Of a stretch of 64,000 bases of DNA, positions 38,862-46,716 are shown one piece after another. The translations under genes were made by a program, and so were the position numbers. Location of the stretch: the NCBI RefSeq assembly GCF_002115825.1, contig NZ_JFJZ01000014.1:1-64000 (forward strand), written 5' to 3'. Under the pieces are notes generated by a model, which was given only the letters and a program-made list of their open reading frames with translations, did no database searches and was not told the origin of the DNA. Every line of letters starts with the position of its first letter. Within the stretch, counting starts at the first letter, position 1. Origin of the DNA: Thalassospira sp. MCCC 1A01428 (lineage in GTDB: Bacteria; Pseudomonadota; Alphaproteobacteria; Rhodospirillales; Thalassospiraceae).

Positions 38862-39458
38862 TTATCTGATGGATACGAACGGTATGTTCAATTGCACGAT
38901 CGACAAACCGTCCTTTGCTGACCAGCGAAAAACATGCACAGCATCCCAGCGCAATTTGTGCGGTATTTTCCCTGTCATGTCCCATCCGCTTGCACCGGCA
39001 TAAACCGCGCGAATCAGGCCCTTGTGGGTAACAACACCAAAATTGCCATCCCGCCACTGCGCCAAAAATGTTCGCACCCGGGACAAAACATCCCGTGGGC
39101 TTTCGCCGTTATCAGGGCGAAAGTCCCAGCCACGCTCTTCATTTGCAGTCATTTCGGTGCCCAGTTGGCTGCGCAACGACGAAAGCTTCTGCCCTTCCCA
39201 GTCACCCCAATCCATTTCGATAAATGGGGCCAAAACGCCCACCGACGCAATATCAAGGGCTGCCGCGGTTTGTTGGGTGCGTTTAAGCGGGCTTGTGTAC
39301 CACGGCAGTCTGGCCCAATCATCGGGGATCCGAAACCCTGAAAGCTGCATTTGGCTTTGATCAAGCAAACCAATATCGCGATGGCCCTGAATACGGCCCT
39401 CGACATTCCATTGTGTGGCCCCATGCCGTAACAAGGCGAAAGTAAAATCAGGTTTCAT
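38862..39458 (-). CDS. Histidine phosphatase-family protein
   Basis: About 198 aa with the branch-1 histidine phosphatase signature Arg11-His12-Gly13 in LLRHGATQWN, EMDWGDWEGQ for the central Glu region, and the second catalytic His in VVTHKGLIRAV. Members act on phosphosugars, alpha-ribazole phosphate or other small phosphoesters. Here, within a glycan operon, a phosphosugar or a phosphorylated glycan product is the natural guess. The ATG at 39458 overlaps the upstream GT4 gene by 11 nt; two further ATGs up to 39482 are possible. Confidence 0.82.
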   Translation of the reverse strand: MKPDFTFALLRHGATQWNVEGRIQGHRDIGLLDQSQMQLSGFRIPDDWARLPWYTSPLKRTQQTAAALDIASVGVLAPFIEMDWGDWEGQKLSSLRSQLGTEMTANEERGWDFRPDNGESPRDVLSRVRTFLAQWRDGNFGVVTHKGLIRAVYAGASGWDMTGKIPHKLRWDAVHVFRWSAKDGLSIVQLNIPFVSIR

Positions 39459-40629
39459 GACCATCGCCTGCAAGATCGTCATCTATCGGGCTATCTAACG
39501 GGCGTGTCAAAAACGGCCGCATCACCTGATAAAGTTTTGCCGCCGCCGACGAAACATCATGAAACTGGCGGGCATTTTTTACTGCCGCACTTCCCGCCGC
39601 CACCAATGTTTCGGGTGCATCCAGACAATAGGACAATGCCTGGCAAAATGCGGCAACATCCCCGGCTGCGACCAACCATCCGGTTTGACCATCATCCACG
39701 ATGCCGCCAACACCCCCGCTGTTCCCGGCCAACACCGGCACACCTGCTGCCTGTGCTTCCAAAAGGGCCATGCCATAGGCCTCGTTAATTGCCGGCCACA
39801 CACACAGGTCTGAATGTGCAAGATGTTGCCGTGTGGCAACGGGGTCACACTGCCCGGCAAAATGAACCTGATGTTTGGGAAACTGTGCAAACAATGCTGC
39901 AACGTCGGCACGGGCCGGGCCGTCGCCAACCAAAGTTAAATGCCAACGCCCCTGTTGCGCTACGGGCAAATCAGCCAGGGCTGCTGCCAGAATCTTATAG
40001 GACTGCATTTTATCGCCCGACCGCATCATGGCAACCGTGATCAGGCGAATAACATCCGACGATGTATTTTCACGCCGTTTTACCCGATTGTCTGCAGAAC
40101 CGGCCCAGGTGGCAATGTCGGCAAAGGGAGGTAAAAAATGCAATTTTGGCGCGCCGGAAACCGGCAACACACATTCCATATCGGCCCGGTTTGGAAAAAA
40201 AACAGCCGCCGCCTGCTCAAGGGCATGTTCAACCGCACGATGACTGGCTGCCCACGGGCCGGTTGCCCGTTTTGGCGCGTGCGACGCCTCGCAAATAAAA
40301 TAGGGGATTCCCAGTTCACGGGCAACCAAAGGACCAATCCAGTCAGGGGCCTTGTAATATAAATGATAGGTAAACCAAGCATCAGGACGGGGTAAAAAGC
40401 CGTTTTCGTACCGGCGGATCAACCGTCGGGCCAATGCACCGCCCAATTCAGCCAACTGTGCCTGACGAAGGCTGTTGCCATCCCCTACCCGGCTGCGCAG
40501 CTTTGACGCCACGTCAACGGCAAATCCTGCCCGTTCCAACGCTGTGACAAGCAACCGAGCCACAAGCCGGTCCCCCGATGGAACCGGATGATCAAGCGGC
40601 TTTAACGGGGCGTAAAATGCAATCCGCAC
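39448..40629 (-). CDS. Glycosyltransferase family 4 protein
   Basis: A 393-aa GT-B retaining glycosyltransferase. It begins MRIAFYAPLKPLDHPVPSGD, has the donor-domain loop ITVAMMRSGDKMQSYKILA, and ends with the E-x7-E motif NEAYGMALLEAQAAGVPV. Substrates are unknown. The gene starts 5 nt after the other GT4 stop and overlaps the phosphatase gene, so it is in the middle of the operon. No membrane segment is evident; it is probably a cytoplasmic, membrane-associated enzyme. Confidence 0.85.
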   Translation of the reverse strand: MRIAFYAPLKPLDHPVPSGDRLVARLLVTALERAGFAVDVASKLRSRVGDGNSLRQAQLAELGGALARRLIRRYENGFLPRPDAWFTYHLYYKAPDWIGPLVARELGIPYFICEASHAPKRATGPWAASHRAVEHALEQAAAVFFPNRADMECVLPVSGAPKLHFLPPFADIATWAGSADNRVKRRENTSSDVIRLITVAMMRSGDKMQSYKILAAALADLPVAQQGRWHLTLVGDGPARADVAALFAQFPKHQVHFAGQCDPVATRQHLAHSDLCVWPAINEAYGMALLEAQAAGVPVLAGNSGGVGGIVDDGQTGWLVAAGDVAAFCQALSYCLDAPETLVAAGSAAVKNARQFHDVSSAAAKLYQVMRPFLTRPLDSPIDDDLAGDGHET

Positions 40630-40634
40630 GGCAC

Positions 40635-41954
40635 TTACTCCGCCCCGGAAGCAGAACCAGCCACCGGGGTAATATCCCTGTTATAAACAGCCGTCGTTTC
40701 CTGATCATCGTCAGCAAGACCAAACCGGTGTCCCAATTCACGCATCCCGGCATGAAAGGAAAAATCCCGGCGAACGATTTCGTTTCCGGCCGTGCCCATT
40801 TTGGTGCGACCTTCAGGATCCGCTATCATTTCAGCCAGCGCAACCGAGAGTATGTCTGGGTTTCGTTCAGGTACCAGCCGCCCGTTCACCCCATCCTCGA
40901 TCAGTTCAGGAATGGCTGAAATATTGGTTGATATTGCCGCCAATCCACAAAGCTGGGCTTCCATTAACACGTTAGGCAAACCGTCGCGGTCACCGTCTTT
41001 TTCAATACGGCTGGCCAGCACAAACAAATCGGCATTCTGGCAGGCGGCAATCACTTCGGCCTGGTCACGTGGCCCCCGCCAGTCGCAATTTTTTGCGATG
41101 CCAAGTTCTTCGGCAAGGGCCAAATATTTTGCCCCATTACCACCGCCAATATGGACGAAACGCCAATGCAGATCTTTGGGCAGTTTTGCCAACGCTTTTA
41201 ACAGGTCATCATAACCCTTTTTGCCAACCAGACGCCCGACCGACAAAATAATAACGGGGTCCGCTGCATCATTGCCCGTTCGCATGGGCCGGGTTGGCAA
41301 TTGTTCGGGGAAGCGCGAAAAATCCAGCCCGTGATACAGCAAATTGACCTTTTCGGGGTTATCGGCCAGCGCGCGTAAATGGTCCACATTGGCGCGTGTA
41401 CAAGTCACCAGCCAGTCCATATCGGCCAGCTTTTCGCGCATGTCCCAATCGGGGCTGGTATAAATATCCTTGGCATGCGCTGAACAACACCACGGCAATT
41501 GCCGCATCATCGCGCCATAACGGGCAACCGATGCCGGTGTATGTAAAAAATGGGCATAAATCCGAGTAACGTCGGCAGGTAATTCAGCCGCCATTACCAT
41601 GGCCTGCCCTAACCGCCGAATGCGATTACGCGTCGTATCCCGGCGAAAATCACGCTTCCAGGCCGCAATTGCAGCAGCATAACCCGGCATTTTACGCGCT
41701 TTCCACCACCCGGCCACCACCCGCATCGGTGCATTATGCAAGTATTCAGGCAGGTAATCGACAGCACCGGTAATACGTTGATGGATGGGATGGCGTTTTT
41801 TATCGGTCGGATGACGCAGCGAAACAATACGATAAGGAATTCCTGCTTGCTGAATACCCAGAATTTCCTGGGCAATAAATGTTTCAGACAGGCGCGGATA
41901 CCCTTTTACAACAATGGCAATATGGTCAACGCCCGCAAGATTGGCCGAAGTCAT
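40635..41954 (-). CDS. Glycosyltransferase family 4 protein (WcaL/colanic-type)
   Basis: A 439-aa GT4 enzyme. The N-terminal VKGYPRLSETFIAQEILGIQ is typical of WcaL/KpsE-like exopolysaccharide transferases. The donor domain shows ILSVGRLVGKKGYDDLLKAL, and the E-x7-E region is DGLPNVLMEAQLCGLAAIS. The C-terminal 20 residues are low in conservation. It overlaps the first gene of the operon by ATGA. By family it should add one sugar to a lipid-linked or other acceptor. Confidence 0.87.
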   Translation of the reverse strand: MTSANLAGVDHIAIVVKGYPRLSETFIAQEILGIQQAGIPYRIVSLRHPTDKKRHPIHQRITGAVDYLPEYLHNAPMRVVAGWWKARKMPGYAAAIAAWKRDFRRDTTRNRIRRLGQAMVMAAELPADVTRIYAHFLHTPASVARYGAMMRQLPWCCSAHAKDIYTSPDWDMREKLADMDWLVTCTRANVDHLRALADNPEKVNLLYHGLDFSRFPEQLPTRPMRTGNDAADPVIILSVGRLVGKKGYDDLLKALAKLPKDLHWRFVHIGGGNGAKYLALAEELGIAKNCDWRGPRDQAEVIAACQNADLFVLASRIEKDGDRDGLPNVLMEAQLCGLAAISTNISAIPELIEDGVNGRLVPERNPDILSVALAEMIADPEGRTKMGTAGNEIVRRDFSFHAGMRELGHRFGLADDDQETTAVYNRDITPVAGSASGAE

Positions 41955-43168
41955 GCCGTTGCGTACTCTGCATCAATAATTTCGCGCGGCAGCCAGCGTT
42001 CCACCATGGTCGATACAGTTTCAAGCCCGCCCATCAAACCCGGTACAGTGACACTGGATGGCGCGGGTTGTGCGGCCAAACCGCGCAGAGCCTCTGCCAT
42101 TTCAAGGGGTGGCCGCCCGCCTTCCTCGGTTAACATTCGCACCAGGCCAAGTTTTTCAGCCTGTGAAGCACGAACATATTGTTCAAGACGCGGCACGGTA
42201 CGCGGCACAATAATCGACGGTTTGTCAAACGACAGGATTTCGCAAAATGTATTATAGCCCCCCATGGCAATAACACCGCTTGAGCGCGCCATCAGCATTT
42301 CCACATTGGCGTCAAAGGTAATCAGCGACAACTTGTCGATATTTTCGGCACGTTCCATAAATGCCTGCTGATCGGCGGGGGGCATAAACGGCCCCAACAC
42401 CACCAAAGAAGGCATGGGAATATCAGGGTCAGCTTCATAGGCACTAATCACCCAATCCACCAGATTAACCCCGTCCCCCCCACCGCCGGTGGTCACCAGG
42501 AAATAGGGTTCGTCCAAGCCCAAAGACCCATGTTCAGGTGCCGGTTTGCGGGTCGCCGTACGCGGTAAATACCCGGTATAGGTCATTTTTTCCTCAACAC
42601 CGGGCGCAAGATCAATGCCGTGCAGCGGATTGCATATTTCACGCAATCCATAAACCCAGATGTCATCGTAATAGGTATCCAGGGCAGGCGTACAGTTTTT
42701 ACGCAGCCATTCCTCGCGAAGGGTTTCGGGGTCGTCCATCACATCGCGCAGACCTAAAACCAGCCGGGTATGGCGTTCTTTAAGCAATTTCAATGTGGGT
42801 TCGACTTCACCGCGCAGGCCCAGCGGTTCCTTATCAACGATAAACAAATCGGGATCAAAAACATCAGCAGTATGCTGAATGATCGATTCACGCATCGCCA
42901 GCATCTGATCAACATCAATATCAAGGTTAAGCGATGTGTATTCACCATTAGACAGCTTGATTACGCCCGGAATGCGGACAAAATCCACCCGTGAACGAAA
43001 CTCGAAACTGCCAATAATCGGCGATCCTGACAGGATCAGAACCGAAACATCGTCACGATTATCAACCAAGGCATGGGCAATGGTGCGGCACCGCCGCAAA
43101 TGGCCAAGACCAAATGTGTCGTGACTGTAAATCAGAACACGATAGCCGCGTGCGCCCTTTAAAGACAT
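41951..43168 (-). CDS. Predicted glycosyltransferase, COG4671/MurG-like (first gene of the operon)
   Basis: A 405-aa GT-B-fold protein. The acceptor-side loop SHDTFGLGHLRRCRTIAHAL and the donor-side MGGYNTFCEILSFDKPSIIV, PRLEQYVRAS are visible. It resembles MurG-like predicted glycosyltransferases, none of which has a settled role that I can name. It opens the 13-kb operon; a 448-nt non-coding leader lies upstream with an inverted repeat. It overlaps the next GT gene by 4 nt. Confidence 0.82.
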   Translation of the reverse strand: MSLKGARGYRVLIYSHDTFGLGHLRRCRTIAHALVDNRDDVSVLILSGSPIIGSFEFRSRVDFVRIPGVIKLSNGEYTSLNLDIDVDQMLAMRESIIQHTADVFDPDLFIVDKEPLGLRGEVEPTLKLLKERHTRLVLGLRDVMDDPETLREEWLRKNCTPALDTYYDDIWVYGLREICNPLHGIDLAPGVEEKMTYTGYLPRTATRKPAPEHGSLGLDEPYFLVTTGGGGDGVNLVDWVISAYEADPDIPMPSLVVLGPFMPPADQQAFMERAENIDKLSLITFDANVEMLMARSSGVIAMGGYNTFCEILSFDKPSIIVPRTVPRLEQYVRASQAEKLGLVRMLTEEGGRPPLEMAEALRGLAAQPAPSSVTVPGLMGGLETVSTMVERWLPREIIDAEYATA

Positions 43169-43310
43169 AATACCGTCCGCAATTCAGGTGCCCCCAAAGA
43201 CATGATCGCCATTACGGCAAAAACCTTGCCGGTGTAAATCACTCATGTCCCATTGAACCTCCCATCGCCTCTTTTTTTCAAAGGTGACAGGAATTGAAAT
43301 AATCACAAGC

Positions 43311-43336
43311 AAATCTGTCCTATAGTTAGCAGATTT
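43311..43336. promoter_or_regulatory. Inverted repeat upstream of the glycan operon
   Basis: AAATCTG and CAGATTT are perfect 7-bp arms around a 12-nt spacer containing TATAG. It lies 143-168 nt upstream of the operon start. This could be an operator placed over a promoter. Confidence 0.4.
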
Positions 43337-43565
43337 CAAACATATGCAACCATCAGAAACGCGCACGACATGGTGAATTGGCGCAAAAAACGCCAAAATC
43401 CAGCAACAACGCCAACTTCCCAGATGCAAAAACTTTGCCCGCAACTCCCCAAAAATTGAAAATTATTCCGCCTCATCAACCCGGGAATAAAATTTTGTCG
43501 AACATCACCGCTTAAACATCAAAACGCATACAGGGCAGAAAGCCATTGCCCCCTGCCCTGCATTG

Positions 43566-43593
43566 GTCACCATTTTCCCCCGTCCATGGTGAC
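43566..43593. terminator. Hairpin after the beta-CASP gene
   Basis: GTCACCAT and ATGGTGAC form a perfect 8-bp stem with a 12-nt C-rich loop, 24 nt after the beta-CASP stop. There is no T run on the minus strand, so termination is only suggested. Confidence 0.45.
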
Positions 43594-43616
43594 AATCTCT
43601 TTTGCCTGTACCAGCC

Positions 43617-45188
43617 TTATGATCGCTCTATAGTGCTTGTCAGCTTTGCCAGCAATTTTTCGCGTTGCCGATTGGTCGACAGGGCAGCAAGTTTTTCCGA
43701 AAGGGCTGTCAGGGTACGGGCATAATCATTATGCCAATCCTCGCGCGACATCACATCATGACCAAGACGGCGGGTAATGGGCGGCTGGTTATCCTTGCCC
43801 CTGCGCAATACAACTGTTTGATCCAGGGATGGGCTTGATAAAAGCTTTGCCGGAATATCATTGGCGATCAAAAGATCGCGGAAGGTGGTCCGCGCCGGAT
43901 TTTCGCCATGGGTCAGGAATATTGCCTTGTGAACCGGCAGGCGCGCCTTCACCCATTCCAGCAATGTTTGCTGATCGGCATGACCTGAATAAATATCAAG
44001 GTTGCGCACCCGCGCACGCACCTGGATTTGATCGCCATGAATACGCACGTTTTTCGCCCCGGAAAGCAAGATGCGCCCCAGCGAACCTGCCGCCTGATAT
44101 CCAACCAGCAACACCGTGCATTCCGGGCGCCACAGGTTGTTTTTTAAATGATAGCGCACCCGCCCGGCATCGCACATGCCACTGGCAGAAAGAATAATAG
44201 CTCCCCCTTTAATACGGGCCAATTGAATGCTGGCCTCAACATCGGGCACCATATGAAAATTGGGATGATTAAGGGCGCGGGCATCTTGCGCGTCAAGGTA
44301 ACGGGCAAAAACACCCGTTGCACGTTGCGCCAGCGGGCTATCGATAAAAACATCGGCTTTCGGCAATTGCCCACTGTTAAACAATGCCGCCAAATCAACC
44401 AGCAATTCCTGGGTGCGGGCCACGGCAAAACTGGGAATGACAAGGTTGCCCCCCGCAATCAGCGCTTCGCGCACTTCGGTTGCCAACATGGTTCTGCGTT
44501 CGTCGGCGGCCATGTCCACTCGTTGCCGATCGCCATATGTGGTTTCAACAAAAAGATAATCCACATCCGACGGGCCTTCGGGCGCATCATTAAAAACCGC
44601 TTCACCAGTACCAATATCGCCCGAAAACAGCAAATGGCGGGTTTTATGGCCCGGTTCGCCATCAATGCGCACCTCGATCGAGGCAGACCCCAAAATATGC
44701 CCGGCATCCCAATAACGAACCTCAAAACCCGGGGCAATTTCTATCCATTGGTGATACTCGACCGGGCGCAAACGCTTTAGCGCTTTTTCTGCATCCTCAC
44801 GGGTATAGATCGGTTCAACCTGCGGGCGGCCTCGCCGGGCATTGCGGCGGTTTAACCGGTCCACTTCCGTTTCCTGAATATAGCCGGAATCAGGCAGCAT
44901 ATAGGTTAGCAAGTCACATGTCGGCTCGGTCGCAAAAACCACACCAACAAACCCGGCCTTAACCAGTTTCGGGATCAATCCTGAATGGTCAATATGGGCA
45001 TGTGTCAACAAAACCGCGCGTATGTCGCTGGCGTCAAAAGGAAAGGGCCCATAATTAAGTTCCTTGACTGTCTTGCTGCCCTGAAACATGCCGCAATCAA
45101 TCAAAAAATTTCCTGCCGGTGTGCGCAACAGGTAACAAGACCCGGTCACACCGCCCGCAGCGCCACAAAATGTTACCGAAAGGGTCAT
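43617..45188 (-). CDS. MBL-fold beta-CASP nuclease (RNA-specificity domain)
   Basis: A 523-aa metallo-beta-lactamase-fold protein. The zinc motif HxHxDH is at His63, His65, Asp67 and His68 in THAHIDHSG. DAGHILGSASIEV supplies a later ligand. A beta-CASP insert and the C-terminal RNA-metabolising element (VRARVRNLDIYSGHADQQTL) follow, so it belongs with the CPSF73-like/YsxK-type exonucleases. A role in RNA processing is known for relatives. The start at 45188 has AGGAGG 7 nt upstream. It follows moeA by 123 nt on the same strand. Confidence 0.9.
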   Translation of the reverse strand: MTLSVTFCGAAGGVTGSCYLLRTPAGNFLIDCGMFQGSKTVKELNYGPFPFDASDIRAVLLTHAHIDHSGLIPKLVKAGFVGVVFATEPTCDLLTYMLPDSGYIQETEVDRLNRRNARRGRPQVEPIYTREDAEKALKRLRPVEYHQWIEIAPGFEVRYWDAGHILGSASIEVRIDGEPGHKTRHLLFSGDIGTGEAVFNDAPEGPSDVDYLFVETTYGDRQRVDMAADERRTMLATEVREALIAGGNLVIPSFAVARTQELLVDLAALFNSGQLPKADVFIDSPLAQRATGVFARYLDAQDARALNHPNFHMVPDVEASIQLARIKGGAIILSASGMCDAGRVRYHLKNNLWRPECTVLLVGYQAAGSLGRILLSGAKNVRIHGDQIQVRARVRNLDIYSGHADQQTLLEWVKARLPVHKAIFLTHGENPARTTFRDLLIANDIPAKLLSSPSLDQTVVLRRGKDNQPPITRRLGHDVMSREDWHNDYARTLTALSEKLAALSTNRQREKLLAKLTSTIERS

Positions 45189-45311
45189 TGAAAAACCTCC
45201 TTGCGCATTGCCCGATTGCATTACAACAATGGGTGCGCAGGCCGGTTTGCTTCAATGATCTGGATCAGTTGACAAATTTATTGCCCGATTTAACGACAAA
45301 ACCGGCTCCGG

Positions 45312-46637
45312 CTAAAATGCCTGCAACCCGGCAAAGGGGATATAATCGACCATATCACCCTGGCCCACACTGGCGCGGTCTTCGGCCAGTTCTATCAGCC
45401 CTTCGGCCCACACCATGGACGACAGCACACCCGAACTGCTGGACCGAAACGGCAAGGCCACCAGTTGCCCGTTCCCGTTACGGTGCAGCCGCGCGCGCAA
45501 CCATTCCCGACGTCCTGTGCCCCGTTTAAGGGCAAACCCGGCCGGCACCTGAAACCGCACGGCTGTCCGATCTTCATCGCGGGCACCCATCATATGAAGC
45601 AACAACGGCACGGCAAACAACAACCCCGACACCATCACAGAAACCGGATTACCCGGTAAGCCCAGCACCAGACAATTGCCAATTTTTCCCCGCATCAACG
45701 GCTTGCCGGGTTTAATTGCCAGTTTCCAAGCGTGAATTTCACCAATACTATCAACCACCGGCTTTAACAAATCAGCTTTGCCGACCGATACACCACCCGA
45801 TGTTAAAATCACATCATGGTTTTGCGCCGCATCGCCCAAGGCCGATTGCAAAACGTCAAAATCATCCCGCAGCAAACCAAGGTCGGTTACCTCGCAGCCA
45901 ATGGCGCGCATCATACCGATCATGGCAAAGCGGTTGCTGTCGTAAATGCCCCCGGGTGGCAATGCGTCGCCGGGAACAGACAGTTCATCGCCAGTGGAAA
46001 AAACGGCAACCCGCAGCGGGCGTGCAACAACCAGGCCCCCTTTGCCCTGCCCTGCGGCCACAGCTACGTCCTGCGGGCGAAGCCTTTTACCGACAGAAAG
46101 CACAATAGTGCCCACTTTAACATCTTCGCCCATGCGACGAATATTATCGCCCCGCCGCAAGCGTGCCACTGCATCACGTTCAATGCGAATTTCACTTTCA
46201 TCGCTGTTTGCCGTGACGTTTTCCTGAATAATAACAACATCGGCCCCGGCGGGCACAGCGGCACCCGTTGCAATGCGAATGGCACGCCCAACCGGCACAT
46301 CGCCAACAAAAGGATGCCCCGCCAGTGAAACACCGGCAACCGGAATGGTCAAAGCACCCGATTTTGGCAACGCCTCAATATCATCAAGCCGCAAGGCATA
46401 GCCATCCATCGCAGAATTATCAACGGATGGCACATTAACGGCAGCAACGACATCCTCGCGCAAAATGGCACCATAACAATCAGTCAAATTGCGGGTTTCG
46501 GTTTGTGCAAAAACCGGAATTTGGGCGCAGGCCTGTGCCAGGGCAACATGGATCGGCGTCAAGCCTGCCTGCTGCCCGACATCCGCAACAATATTGGCCC
46601 GGGCATCAGAAACAGAAGAACCAGATGTATCGACCAT
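45312..46637 (-). CDS. moeA: MoeA, molybdopterin molybdotransferase
   Basis: MoeA inserts molybdate into adenylylated molybdopterin in the last step of Moco synthesis. Family elements are PSVDNSAMDGYA at the N-terminus, RIATGAAVPAGADVVI, VFSTGDELSVPG, TSGGVSVGKADLL and GLPGNPVSVMVS. Length is 441 aa from an ATG with AAGG 8 nt upstream; an open upstream extension to 46703 has no family match. No other Moco genes are nearby. Confidence 0.93.
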   Translation of the reverse strand: MVDTSGSSVSDARANIVADVGQQAGLTPIHVALAQACAQIPVFAQTETRNLTDCYGAILREDVVAAVNVPSVDNSAMDGYALRLDDIEALPKSGALTIPVAGVSLAGHPFVGDVPVGRAIRIATGAAVPAGADVVIIQENVTANSDESEIRIERDAVARLRRGDNIRRMGEDVKVGTIVLSVGKRLRPQDVAVAAGQGKGGLVVARPLRVAVFSTGDELSVPGDALPPGGIYDSNRFAMIGMMRAIGCEVTDLGLLRDDFDVLQSALGDAAQNHDVILTSGGVSVGKADLLKPVVDSIGEIHAWKLAIKPGKPLMRGKIGNCLVLGLPGNPVSVMVSGLLFAVPLLLHMMGARDEDRTAVRFQVPAGFALKRGTGRREWLRARLHRNGNGQLVALPFRSSSSGVLSSMVWAEGLIELAEDRASVGQGDMVDYIPFAGLQAF

Positions 46638-46716
46638 GGTGATTACCTTGCATGTATAGATGGAAACCTGACCTGTGATAGCGCGATCAGCACGAACCCC
46701 CAAGTGGCACCTGGAA

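Larger units (their letters stand above)
43169..43616. other. Non-coding region upstream of the glycan operon
   Basis: The 448 nt between the beta-CASP gene and the first glycosyltransferase gene hold no supported coding sequence; an 86-codon minus-strand frame looks random. Visible structure is the inverted repeat at 43311-43336, a CATATGCAACC motif at 43341-43351, and the hairpin at 43566-43593. The region is AT-rich compared with its neighbours. Confidence 0.6.

Noticed and set aside
43184-43444. 86-codon minus-strand frame upstream of the glycan operon
   Set aside because: No ribosome site, no domain, and it runs through the inverted repeat region; composition looks random.
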